A stretch of 64,000 bases of DNA from contig NZ_LMSJ01000022.1 of the NCBI RefSeq assembly GCF_001428105.1, positions 4,250-68,249 on the forward strand, read 5' to 3'. Within the stretch, counting starts at the first letter, position 1. Each line of letters begins with the position of its first letter. The translations under genes and the position numbers were made by a program. The notes under the pieces are model-generated. The model had not been told where the DNA came from. It made no database searches and saw only the letters and a program-made list of their open reading frames with translations. Origin of the DNA: Paenibacillus sp. Soil766. GTDB lineage: Bacteria; Bacillota; Bacilli; Paenibacillales; NBRC-103111. Positions 54,378 through 61,988 of this stretch are shown one piece after another.

Positions 54378-56135
54378 TCATTCCCCTTCCCACTGCAATG
54401 GAATTTTCACAATAAAATGAGTGCCTTGCCGATGAGTCCTATCCAGAAATAAACCGTATTCCGGTCCGAACAACAGTCGGATTCTCCAGTGCACATTGCG
54501 TAGCGCGAAGCCTTTCTTCTTAAATCCGAAGCCATCTCTTGCGCCGTGTTCATTGCTTTCTTTGTACATATGAGCTTCTACCTGTGCCATTCTTTCTTCG
54601 TGTATCCCCTTACCATCGTCTGATACCGTGATGATAAATTGATCCTCTTCTATATACGTGGCGATCCGAACGGTGACAATATCCTCGTCCATGGCATGCT
54701 CGATCACATTTTCGATCAAGGGCTGAAGAAATAATTTGGGAACGAGATAGTCCTCATGCCCCAGGTCAACATCAAGCTCCATCCGAAGCTGTCCACCTAA
54801 TCGATAGGACTGGATCTGGATATAGGATTCCACGAATAGCAGCTCATCCTTCAGATAAACAAGCCGCTCCTCCTTATTTACAGTAAAGCGCAGCAGTCTG
54901 CCTAGACTGACGACAACATTTGATAGCTTAGGCTGATTCGACTCCAGAGCCATCAAATTGATCGATTCCAGCGTATTGTAGATAAAATGAGGGTTGATTT
55001 GACTTTCAAGCGTTGATAACTGGGCATCCTTTTCACGAAGCTTGCTTTCATACACCTCTTTAATTAGACGCTCGATTTCAGATACCATCGTGTTGAAACC
55101 ATCTGTCAAATGACCAATTTCATCATGGGAGGTAACTTCAGCTCGTTCACCAAAATCACCTTTCTGCACCTTTTTCATTTTCTTATGAAGATGTCGAATA
55201 GGATTCACTAATCGGCTTGATGCTACAACTGCTAGTAGATAAGCAACGAGCATCGAAGCAGCCGAAACAATAACTGTAGATTTCACTAACTTGCGAGCTC
55301 CTGCAGTTACCTCACTCTTCGGGATAAAGCCCGTCACCTGCATACCCGTAAATTCGGAGTTTACCTTTGCCGAAATTTGTTCTTCTCTGTTGGCTACCTC
55401 CTTCAGGCTCAACGAATTATCCATATCCACCTCATCAATCGGGTAGATCACATCACCATTACGATCCGAAATGTAAATTTGACTCTTACTATTATAATTC
55501 TTGGATTCTAGCAGACTCTTGAAACCCTTCTCCGACAGATCAACCTTCACGATACCCAAATATTTATTGGTAGAAATTTCCCTAATAACACGTGCAATGG
55601 AGATGACCTTCTCTGCGCCATCCAAATAATAGTCTGCATCGTGAGGCGGTAATACAACAATAGAACCGTTCCCCTTCTCAACGCCAGCCATCCACGGATT
55701 GCGTGAAGCTTCCCAGTATCGATCAATGGTTGTCTCCAGGTTGCTAAACAAATTCCCGTCAAGCGCAAAAATCAAGATGCTCCTGATCTCACTTCGATCA
55801 AAGGTGAGTGAAGAAATCATCAGATTCATCTTGCTGTATTCATCGGAGGTCACAAAGACTGGAGAACTTTGCCAGTCGTGCTTTCTTAGAATATTCATTA
55901 CATTCTCATTATAATAAGGCGCCATCGTAATTCGATCCATATCCTTCATATATTGATCCAGGTTAATGTTGACCTGCTCAATAATTTGGCGCGTGTATCT
56001 ACGAGAATCCTCCTCGACATTTGCAATATATTGATAGTAAGTAATCAATCCGCTGATAAAAAAAGGGACTGTAATTAGTAAAGTAAATAAAATAATGAAC
56101 TTGCTCCTTAAGGATAAAAAAAGCTTCATGGTCAT
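54378..56135 (-). CDS. YesM-type sensor histidine kinase
   Basis: A 585-residue membrane kinase. It has a transmembrane segment (about 12-33), an extracellular sensor (about 34-275), a second transmembrane segment (about 283-305), a HAMP linker (about 306-358), INPHFIYNT with the phospho-acceptor His near 380, and an HATPase domain with SDDGKGI near 500. Start ATG 56135 follows GAGGTGA. It pairs with the regulator at 53628. Confidence 0.92.
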   Translation of the reverse strand: MTMKLFLSLRSKFIILFTLLITVPFFISGLITYYQYIANVEEDSRRYTRQIIEQVNINLDQYMKDMDRITMAPYYNENVMNILRKHDWQSSPVFVTSDEYSKMNLMISSLTFDRSEIRSILIFALDGNLFSNLETTIDRYWEASRNPWMAGVEKGNGSIVVLPPHDADYYLDGAEKVISIARVIREISTNKYLGIVKVDLSEKGFKSLLESKNYNSKSQIYISDRNGDVIYPIDEVDMDNSLSLKEVANREEQISAKVNSEFTGMQVTGFIPKSEVTAGARKLVKSTVIVSAASMLVAYLLAVVASSRLVNPIRHLHKKMKKVQKGDFGERAEVTSHDEIGHLTDGFNTMVSEIERLIKEVYESKLREKDAQLSTLESQINPHFIYNTLESINLMALESNQPKLSNVVVSLGRLLRFTVNKEERLVYLKDELLFVESYIQIQSYRLGGQLRMELDVDLGHEDYLVPKLFLQPLIENVIEHAMDEDIVTVRIATYIEEDQFIITVSDDGKGIHEERMAQVEAHMYKESNEHGARDGFGFKKKGFALRNVHWRIRLLFGPEYGLFLDRTHRQGTHFIVKIPLQWEGE

Positions 56136-56255
56136 TCTTGAATATTCACCTCATAACTTCAGATTCATTGTTATATACGGCCCTATTATGATCGCTACTG
56201 GACTAGAAATCTACTTTAACTTTACTTTACAATTGGAAAAAACCTGCCCGTCACA

Positions 56256-56286
56256 CAAAAAAAGAGACACCCCGAAGGGAACCTCT
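56256..56286 (-). terminator. Leftward terminator upstream of the kinase gene
   Basis: On the minus strand AGAGGTTCCC pairs with GGGTGTCTCT (two wobbles, one mismatch) around a TTCG loop and is followed by seven T. No leftward gene lies upstream of it, so it would stop antisense transcription or act as an attenuator in the kinase leader. Confidence 0.75.
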
Positions 56287-56380
56287 GGTGTACATATGCG
56301 ACTTTATACCTATTATCATATCACAGATTCATCGTTCAAATTCGAAATCTTTCGTCCGCCTTTTTACGAACATTAACTCA

Positions 56381-56409
56381 TTGACAACATATAATGTTCG
56401 TATTATGAT
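56381..56409 (+). promoter_or_regulatory. Sigma-A promoter of the riboswitch-FAD oxidoreductase gene
   Basis: TTGACA (56381-56386), a 17-base spacer and TATGAT (56404-56409) make a near-consensus housekeeping promoter. Transcription would begin near 56416, giving a leader of about 174 bases that contains the riboswitch. Confidence 0.85.
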
Positions 56410-56444
56410 AGTCAGGTCGTTAACAATCAGTCACATAACAATGA

Positions 56445-56552
56445 ATCGTTCGTATATCCTCGAGAATTGGCTTGGGGGTCTCTAGAGGAAGCCATAACTT
56501 CCTAGCTACGACGGGTGCTCTTTTTCGCATACCCGTGTGGCTAGGTTTTTTT
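56445..56552 (+). promoter_or_regulatory. Variant purine-class riboswitch with terminator expression platform
   Basis: The leader shows the three-way purine aptamer plan. P1 is CG-U-UCG with CGACG, and the joining UAUA follows. P2 (UCCUCGAG / CUUGGGGG) is closed by loop AAUUGG, the joining UCUCUAG follows, and P3 (AGGAAG / CUUCCU) has loop CCAUAA. J3/1 reads AGCUA. Loop GG and loop CC could kiss as in known aptamers. Normal members read UCUACC and GACUA at the joining strands and have seven-base loops, so this is a variant. The terminator (CCTAGC...CGGGT with ACCCG...GCTAGG, then seven T, 56501-56552) uses P3', J3/1 and P1' as its left arm. Ligand binding should therefore prevent termination and switch the gene on. 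Confidence 0.75.
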
Positions 56553-56589
56553 GCGTCCAAATATGACTGTTCCTGAGGAGATTGCTACT

Positions 56590-58014
56590 ATGAAAGCTTA
56601 TGATTTTATCGTTGTTGGTGCAGGACCTGCCGGTATTTTTGCTTGCTATGAGATGACATTGCTTCACCCTAACGCGAACATTCTACTTGTTGACAAAGGC
56701 CATGATATTTACAAGCGCAGTTGTCCGATTCTTGAAAATAAAATCAAGCTTTGCCCACCTCCGGCTGGTAAAAAGGACTTCTCTGGCTGTCTTCCCGCTT
56801 GTTCCATTACCTCTGGTTTTGGCGGAGCAGGTGCTTATAGCGATGGAAAATTCAACATTACGACCGAATTCGGTGGCTGGATGACCGATTATTTGGCCCC
56901 AAGTAAAGTCATGGAGCTCATCCGATATGTCGATCGAATCAACCTCCAGCATGGAGCTACAGAGAATATGACCGATCCAACAACGGAAGCCGTAAAAAAT
57001 ATTGAACAACGTTCCTATGCCGCAGGTTTAAAGCTGCTTCGCGCACAGGTTCGTCATTTGGGTACAGAGCAGAACCTCATGATCCTCAAGTCCATCTATG
57101 AGTATTTGAAAACTCGCATTGATATGCAGTTCAAAACGGAAGTCGATGATCTCATAACGACAAAGAAAGAAGATAAAAATGTCATTCAAGGCATTCGCTT
57201 GAAAGATCGCACGGAGCTCTTAAGCAACTATGTCATGCTGGCTCCAGGACGAGACGGTTCGGCTTGGTTAACACAAGTGCTCAAGAAACGCCGTCTCAAA
57301 ATGTCCAACAATCAAGTCGATGTTGGAGTCCGTGTTGAAACCTCTGATGTCGTCATGCGTGAAATTAACGAGCATCTATATGAAGGTAAATTTGTGTATA
57401 ACACTTCGGTTGGAACACGAGTAAGAACCTTCTGCAGTAACCCTTCAGGACATGTTGTTGTTGAGAATCATAGCGGCATTATGGCTGCCAATGGTCATTC
57501 CTACAAAGATCCTGCACTTGGATCCAACAACACGAATTTTGCGTTACTTGTTTCTCACAAATTTACGGAGCCATTCGATAAACCGAACGAATATGCACGA
57601 GAAATATGTAAGCATGCGAATGACTTATCTAGCGGTGGCGTCATCGTGCAGAAGTTCGGAGATATTATGCGAGGACGTCGTTCTACGGCTGAACGGATTC
57701 GCGAAGGCTTCTTAGAACCAACACTTTCTGAAGCAGTTCCTGGGGATCTTGGGCTTGTTCTTCCCTATAATACAATGAAGAGCTTAATCGAAATGATCCA
57801 TGCTCTTGAAAAAGTAACACCAGGTATCGCGTCCGAACATACGCTTTTCTACGGTGTAGAAGCGAAATTTTACTCGGCTCGACCTAAACTAAGTGAGAGC
57901 TTTGAAACAGAAATCAAAGGTCTTTTCTGTGGCGGTGACGGAGCAGGTATTACACGAGGATTAGCACAAGCAGGTGCTGCGGGCGTATGGGTTGCTCGTA
58001 ATATTCCTCTGTAA
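56590..58014 (+). CDS. FAD-dependent oxidoreductase (COG2509-type dehydrogenase)
   Basis: A 474-residue flavoprotein. ATG 56590 has GAGGAG nine bases upstream; the longer open frame would start inside the riboswitch terminator. The FAD-binding Rossmann motif VVGAGPAGIFA is at 8-18, a cysteine-containing stretch (CPPPAGKKDFSGCLPAC) lies near 55-72, and the C-terminal GGDGAGITRGLAQAGAAG motif closes the FAD site. The substrate of this family is not established. It stands alone behind a purine-type riboswitch, which hints at a role linked to purines or related flavin chemistry. Confidence 0.85.
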   Translation: MKAYDFIVVGAGPAGIFACYEMTLLHPNANILLVDKGHDIYKRSCPILENKIKLCPPPAGKKDFSGCLPACSITSGFGGAGAYSDGKFNITTEFGGWMTDYLAPSKVMELIRYVDRINLQHGATENMTDPTTEAVKNIEQRSYAAGLKLLRAQVRHLGTEQNLMILKSIYEYLKTRIDMQFKTEVDDLITTKKEDKNVIQGIRLKDRTELLSNYVMLAPGRDGSAWLTQVLKKRRLKMSNNQVDVGVRVETSDVVMREINEHLYEGKFVYNTSVGTRVRTFCSNPSGHVVVENHSGIMAANGHSYKDPALGSNNTNFALLVSHKFTEPFDKPNEYAREICKHANDLSSGGVIVQKFGDIMRGRRSTAERIREGFLEPTLSEAVPGDLGLVLPYNTMKSLIEMIHALEKVTPGIASEHTLFYGVEAKFYSARPKLSESFETEIKGLFCGGDGAGITRGLAQAGAAGVWVARNIPL

Positions 58015-58060
58015 ATTATTTCCGAGGAAATAATTGTTAGTTCGTCAAAATCAGCTAGAG

Positions 58061-58105
58061 ACCAACATACTCGACCTAGAAGGGAGAATGATGTTGGTTT
58101 TTTTT
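58061..58105 (+). terminator. Terminator after the FAD oxidoreductase gene
   Basis: ACCAACAT and ATGTTGGT flank a loop with extra CTC/GAG pairing and run into eight T. A second, weaker palindrome (AATTATTTCC / GGAAATAATT) directly follows the stop codon. Confidence 0.88.
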
Positions 58106-58200
58106 CATGAGAAAAGCCTTTCCAAGCCTCATAGATTGTGGTAAAATAAAACCGTCTCAAGTAATGTAAGCGTTATCATTTTAAGAAGGGGGCATATAAA

Positions 58201-58542
58201 ATGAGTGTAGCGCTCGAAGTAAAGAATACCTATGAGGATTTTATTTTAGAAAAGGACATTATGTATTTCCGCGTTGGTGATCATGGTCTAGTCTCCTTTC
58301 ATGGGAAGAACTATCATGTCAAGAAACGCCTTAATACGGAAGAGATCCAGAATATGACCTCAGACAGCAGTTTTTTCAAAGTAAACACAGATTGTTATGT
58401 GAATACTCGTAAAATTCAACATATTCAAGACGGCAAAGTATTCTTCGAAGTGAGAGGATCCGAATCCAAATACACCTCGATTACGAAGCTTCGCCAACAT
58501 AGACTGAAAGAAATTGTACAACAACAAAAAGCTGAAGCATAA
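58201..58542 (+). CDS. LytTR-domain DNA-binding protein
   Basis: 113 residues, consisting almost wholly of a LytTR DNA-binding domain: DIMYFRVGDHGLVSFHG, then the FFKVNTDCYVNTRKI core and a KLRQHRL end. There is no receiver domain, so it is a stand-alone regulator or needs another signal. Start ATG 58201 follows GAAGGGGG. Target genes are unknown; LytTR proteins usually control virulence, competence or cell-wall genes. It is flanked by terminators on both sides, so it is monocistronic. Confidence 0.85.
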   Translation: MSVALEVKNTYEDFILEKDIMYFRVGDHGLVSFHGKNYHVKKRLNTEEIQNMTSDSSFFKVNTDCYVNTRKIQHIQDGKVFFEVRGSESKYTSITKLRQHRLKEIVQQQKAEA

Positions 58543-58560
58543 CAGTTGACTATATGCACC

Positions 58561-58600
58561 AAAAAAGGAGCCGAGCGAATTAATCGCCAGCTCCTTTCTT
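58561..58600. terminator. Bidirectional terminator between convergent genes
   Basis: AAAGGAGC pairs with GCTCCTTT, with an inner GCGA/TCGC stem. A-rich sequence lies on the left and T-rich on the right, so it serves both the LytTR gene and the leftward gene at 58611. Confidence 0.82.
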
Positions 58601-58610
58601 GTTTACACCA

Positions 58611-59009
58611 TTATGAAATTTTGGCTAGTGTCTCTTGCTGATGCTCGCGGATCAGAAAGCGTATGTAATCGACGGTTGTATCTTTCACTTTTTTGGCTTC
58701 TTCCAACGTAGCGAAGCTGTATTCAGCATAATCTGTGCTTTCATACTTGTTCAACTCTTCATTGTTCATGCCAAGCGTGGAAAAGTTATGAATGAGCTCA
58801 TAGGATGTTTTCGAATCCACATTTTTCACAAAAATATCTTTCGAAAAGAAAGAGCCTTGTTTCTCTACCTTAAAAATGACTCGAAACGGCTTCTCCTTAT
58901 CCGAAACAAAACATTTAATGACAACGTCGATTTCCATCGTTTTGTAATCCACAGTGTGCTTCGGTTCCTGCATTGGTTTCTGCATCCATTTCTTCAATAT
59001 CCCCAGCAC
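58611..59009 (-). CDS. Hypothetical protein, 132 aa
   Basis: The start is GTG 59009, with AGGAGG six bases upstream; an ATG 11 codons earlier would place that site inside the gene. The protein is a mixed alpha/beta soluble protein with an amphipathic N-terminus (LGILKKWMQKPMQ), a lysine-rich middle and a helical C-terminus (VDYIRFLIREHQQ). There are no cysteines beyond one, no membrane segment and no motif I recognise. It converges on the LytTR gene and has its own terminator. Confidence 0.65.
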   Translation of the reverse strand: MLGILKKWMQKPMQEPKHTVDYKTMEIDVVIKCFVSDKEKPFRVIFKVEKQGSFFSKDIFVKNVDSKTSYELIHNFSTLGMNNEELNKYESTDYAEYSFATLEEAKKVKDTTVDYIRFLIREHQQETLAKIS

Positions 59010-59118
59010 AAGATCCCTCCTCACACTTGAACTTATCCTCATATTGTAGCGAATCCCTAGTTAATTGACAACCCAAATGATAGAATCTTTATAATATTAA
59101 TAGTCAAATAGACTCCTT

Positions 59119-60384
59119 TTAAACCATTGCCTGCTCCTTAGTAGATTGCGTTGATAGTGACGCCTTATACTTCCAAGTAATGAACAAGCAGAGCAACCCC
59201 GTTAGAACCCCACAAGCAACGAATGCGCCATTGGCTCCATATCGATCGGCTATGAACCCAGAGAACAGACTTCCAATCGGTGTAGAACCCGCAAATACAA
59301 GGGAATATACACTCATGACACGTGCACGATACTCATCCTTCGCATACATTTGAAGAGCAGAGTTACTATTTGTCGCGAATAAAATATTAAAGAATCCCGT
59401 AAACGCAAGCAGCGTACCACAGACCCAAACTGAACCGCTCAGTCCATTAAGAATTAAGCATATGGCAACCATGCAGCTTGCGGCCATACTCAACTTCAAC
59501 TTCGGCCCTCGCTTACTCCGAAACGACATCGTTAGAGCCCCAGCTAGTGAACCAACGCCCAAACAAGACATCAATGTACCATAGGTCGTCTCTCCCATAT
59601 GCAGGACATTTTTGGTGAATACAGGAATTAGAATATTAAAGTTAAAAGCAAGCGTACCAATAACGGTTACTAGCAACACAGTTGGTGAGAGAATCGGATC
59701 TTTGGCAATGTAGACGATGCCATCCTTAATTTCCTTCAGTATACCTTCCTTCGCCCTCAACTTCCGTACGTATGGTGCTGCCTCAATATGAATCAATCCA
59801 TATAGAACAGCTATAAAGCTGACTCCATTTAGTAAAAAGCACCATCCTGCACCTAACCAGGCCATCATCACTGCGCCAATCGAAGGACCAACAATTCTTG
59901 CCATATTAAACGTCGTTGAGTTAAGTGCAATCGCATTCATCAAATCTTCTTTGCCTACAATTTCCACATTAAAAGCCTGCCTTGTTGGCATATCCAACGT
60001 ATTATTTAGGCCAAGAAGCAGCGCCATGACAAGGATATATTCGTATCGAACCGTATCCGTCAGTACCAATGTGGCCAAAGCAAAAGCAAGTATCATCGAT
60101 ACCGACTGTGTTAGTATAAGAATCTTCTTCTTAGGAAATTTATCCACAATAATGCCGGCAAACAGCGAAAATAATAGGATCGGTAGAAACTGGCACGCAG
60201 CCACAATCCCAAGTTTGAGAGACGATCCCGTCAGAGTGAGAACGAGCCAGGACTGCCCGATATTTTGCATCCATGTACCGATTAGCGATACACATTGCCC
60301 TAACCACATATAGCGATAATTCTTGTGTGTCAACGCATGGAAATGACGATCAATGAACACAGCCCCCGCAGCCCTCATATTCAT
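59119..60384 (-). CDS. MFS transporter (EntS/multidrug-type)
   Basis: A 421-residue membrane protein with about 12 hydrophobic helices, of the MFS_3 class of exporters. Motif A-like loops are visible (GIIVDKFPKKK near 77 and GFIADRYGANG near 375). The ATG overlaps the MarR stop by four bases (ATGA), so it is translationally coupled to its presumed repressor. It probably expels a drug, siderophore or metabolite sensed by the MarR protein. Confidence 0.9.
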   Translation of the reverse strand: MNMRAAGAVFIDRHFHALTHKNYRYMWLGQCVSLIGTWMQNIGQSWLVLTLTGSSLKLGIVAACQFLPILLFSLFAGIIVDKFPKKKILILTQSVSMILAFALATLVLTDTVRYEYILVMALLLGLNNTLDMPTRQAFNVEIVGKEDLMNAIALNSTTFNMARIVGPSIGAVMMAWLGAGWCFLLNGVSFIAVLYGLIHIEAAPYVRKLRAKEGILKEIKDGIVYIAKDPILSPTVLLVTVIGTLAFNFNILIPVFTKNVLHMGETTYGTLMSCLGVGSLAGALTMSFRSKRGPKLKLSMAASCMVAICLILNGLSGSVWVCGTLLAFTGFFNILFATNSNSALQMYAKDEYRARVMSVYSLVFAGSTPIGSLFSGFIADRYGANGAFVACGVLTGLLCLFITWKYKASLSTQSTKEQAMV

Positions 60385-60830
60385 AGATCTACCTCTTCTT
60401 CAGCAAAGTGAGCCGCATTGTGACCCATTTTTTCTAAAATCGTTAGCGCCATCTGCTTCTCCTCATCCGACATGCCGAACGTCAATCGCTCTCGCCAATC
60501 CGTGAGAACTTTGCGTACATCCTCCTTAATTCCACGAGCTTTATCCGTTAGAAATACCTCGTTGCATCGCTTATCCTTCTCGCTGACAATGCGCATTATG
60601 TAGCCTTGTTCTTCGAGCTTTTTCAGTGCTTTCGCCGTCGTACCTTTATCTATTTTCAAATAGTCGGACAGCTCCTCTTGCGTTAAACCATCCTCTTTAT
60701 ACAGCGCATTGAGGAAAATATGCTGACCTCTGCCGATCTCGAATTGCCTCAGGTGGTCACCGATATACATCTGACCGTACCTGTAAATCAGCGAGACCCA
60801 CCTCGGAATCGAATTTCGCGTTTCAATCAT
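60381..60830 (-). CDS. MarR-family transcriptional regulator
   Basis: 149 residues with a winged helix-turn-helix. GLTQEELSDYLKIDKGTTAKALKKLEEQGYI is the recognition region (written here as the stretch near 48-78), followed by the wing with the basic SEKDKRCNEV turn. It heads a two-gene unit with the MFS pump. Start ATG 60830 follows AAGGAGGGG. It probably represses itself and the pump by binding the direct repeats just upstream. Confidence 0.92.
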   Translation of the reverse strand: MIETRNSIPRWVSLIYRYGQMYIGDHLRQFEIGRGQHIFLNALYKEDGLTQEELSDYLKIDKGTTAKALKKLEEQGYIMRIVSEKDKRCNEVFLTDKARGIKEDVRKVLTDWRERLTFGMSDEEKQMALTILEKMGHNAAHFAEEEVDL

Positions 60831-60878
60831 TGCAGCAACCCCTCCTTGTTTCTGAATGTACGGCTACAATACAACTAA

Positions 60879-60937
60879 CTACCACTTAACTAAACCTGAT
60901 GAAACTGACTACCACTAACCTAAACCTGATAAACTGA
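60879..60937. promoter_or_regulatory. Two 29/30-bp direct repeats upstream of marR-MFS
   Basis: CTACCACTTAACTAAACC and CTACCACTAACCTAAACC, each followed by TGAT-AAACTGA, repeat head to tail about 50 bases before the MarR start. The position suits a self-operator of the MarR protein. Confidence 0.6.
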
Positions 60938-60993
60938 CTAGATCGAACTGCCGAATCGTTGCACTTGCCACTAATTCAGTGTACGCCGAATAC

Positions 60994-61007
60994 GTTGCAT
61001 GTGCAAC
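60994..61007. promoter_or_regulatory. Palindrome GTTGCA-TG-TGCAAC
   Basis: A perfect six-base dyad with a two-base gap; a degenerate copy (GTTGCACTTGCCAC) lies 36 bases to the left. It may be an operator. Its distance from marR (about 165 bases) is large. Confidence 0.4.
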
Positions 61008-61077
61008 TAATTTTTGGCGGATTTATTAACCGTTACAGTGTGGAGGGGAGGTGGCCTGCTTCGTGAGTTTAGCTTCT

Positions 61078-61612
61078 TTAGTGATGATTTTCTTCACTAT
61101 GGAGTAGCGAGGCAGGCGGTTCTGCTGTATTTTGCTTCGTTAGTGATGATTTTCATCACTATGGCGTTCAGAGGCAGGCGGTTCTGGTGTATTTTGCTTC
61201 GTTAGTGATGTTTTTCATCACTATGGCGTACCGAGGCAGGCGGTTCTGGTGTATTTTGCTTCGTTAGTGATGTTTTTCATCACTAAGGCGTAGCGTGGCA
61301 GGCGGTTCTGCTGTATTTTGCTTCGTTAGTGATGTTTTTCATCACTATGGCGTTCCGAGGCAGGCGGTTCTGCTATATTTCGCTTCGTTAGTGATGTTTT
61401 TCATCACTAAGGCGTAGCGTGGCAGGCGGTTCTGCTGTATTTTGCTTCGTTAGTGATGTTTTTCATCATTATGGCGTTCCGAGGCAGGCGGTTCTGCTGT
61501 ATTTTGCTTCGTTAGTGATGTTTTTCATCACTATGGCGTAGCTTGGCAGAAGGTTCTGGTGTATTTCGCTTCGTTAGTGATGTTTTTCATCACTATGGCG
61601 TACCGAGGCAGG
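61078..61612. repeat. Tandem hairpin array A: nine units of 62 bp
   Basis: Units begin at 61078, 61140, 61202, 61264, 61326, 61388, 61450, 61512 and 61574, an exact 62-base period; the last unit is shortened. Each opens with TAGTGATG-TTTTT-CATCACTA, an eight-pair hairpin, then about 38 bases of conserved linker with GGCAGGCGGTTCTG. Units four and six are identical, and units four-five repeat as six-seven, so growth was partly by two-unit blocks. There is no coding potential and no variable spacer. Confidence 0.95.
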
Positions 61613-61616
61613 TGAT

Positions 61617-61905
61617 CTTGGCACTCTCTGTGCTGTAAGCGTGTTTTTCACCGTTACAGCTCGAGGGGCTGCTGATTTGGGCACTTTCCGCAACTGTAAG
61701 CGTGTTTTTCGCCGTTACAGCGTGAACGGCTGCTGATTTGGGCACTTTCCGCAGCTGTAAGCGTGTTTTTCGCCGTTACAGTGTGAGGGGCTGCTGATTT
61801 GGGCACTTTCCGCAGCTGTAAGCGTGTTTTTCACCGTTACAGCGTGAACGGCTGCTGATTTCGGCACTTTCCGCAGCTGTAAGCGTGTTTTTCGCCGTTA
61901 CAGCG
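61617..61905. repeat. Tandem hairpin array B: five units of 61 bp
   Basis: Hairpins begin at 61633, 61694, 61755, 61816 and 61877, an exact 61-base period. The hairpin is CTGTAAGCGTG-TTTTT-CRCCGTTACAG, with R being A or G, and the linker contains GCTGCTGATTTGGGCACTTTCCG. The plan (dyad with T5 loop plus linker of about 35 bases) is the same as in array A. The piece ACCGTTACAGTGTGGAGGGG at about 61028 to the left of array A matches the end of a B unit. Confidence 0.95.
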
Positions 61906-61914
61906 CACACCATA

Positions 61915-61953
61915 CAAAAAGGAGAAGCAAGTCGAAACTTGCCCCTCCTTTTT
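61915..61953 (-). terminator. Terminator after the lactonase gene
   Basis: AAAAAGGAG-GCAAGT pairs with ACTTGC-CTCCTTTTT around CGAA, with A- and T-tracts on both sides. It separates the lactonase gene from the repeat array. Confidence 0.85.
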
Positions 61954-61988
61954 CAGAAATAGCGCCTAACGTTGCTCGTTCAGCGCTA

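Noticed and set aside
61014..61205. 63-codon open frame at the left of the repeat array
   Set aside because: It lies inside the tandem repeats, has no ribosome site and only reads repeat units.
61078..61905. CRISPR array
   Set aside because: The inter-hairpin segments are conserved copies, not unique spacers, periods are exact, and no cas genes are near.
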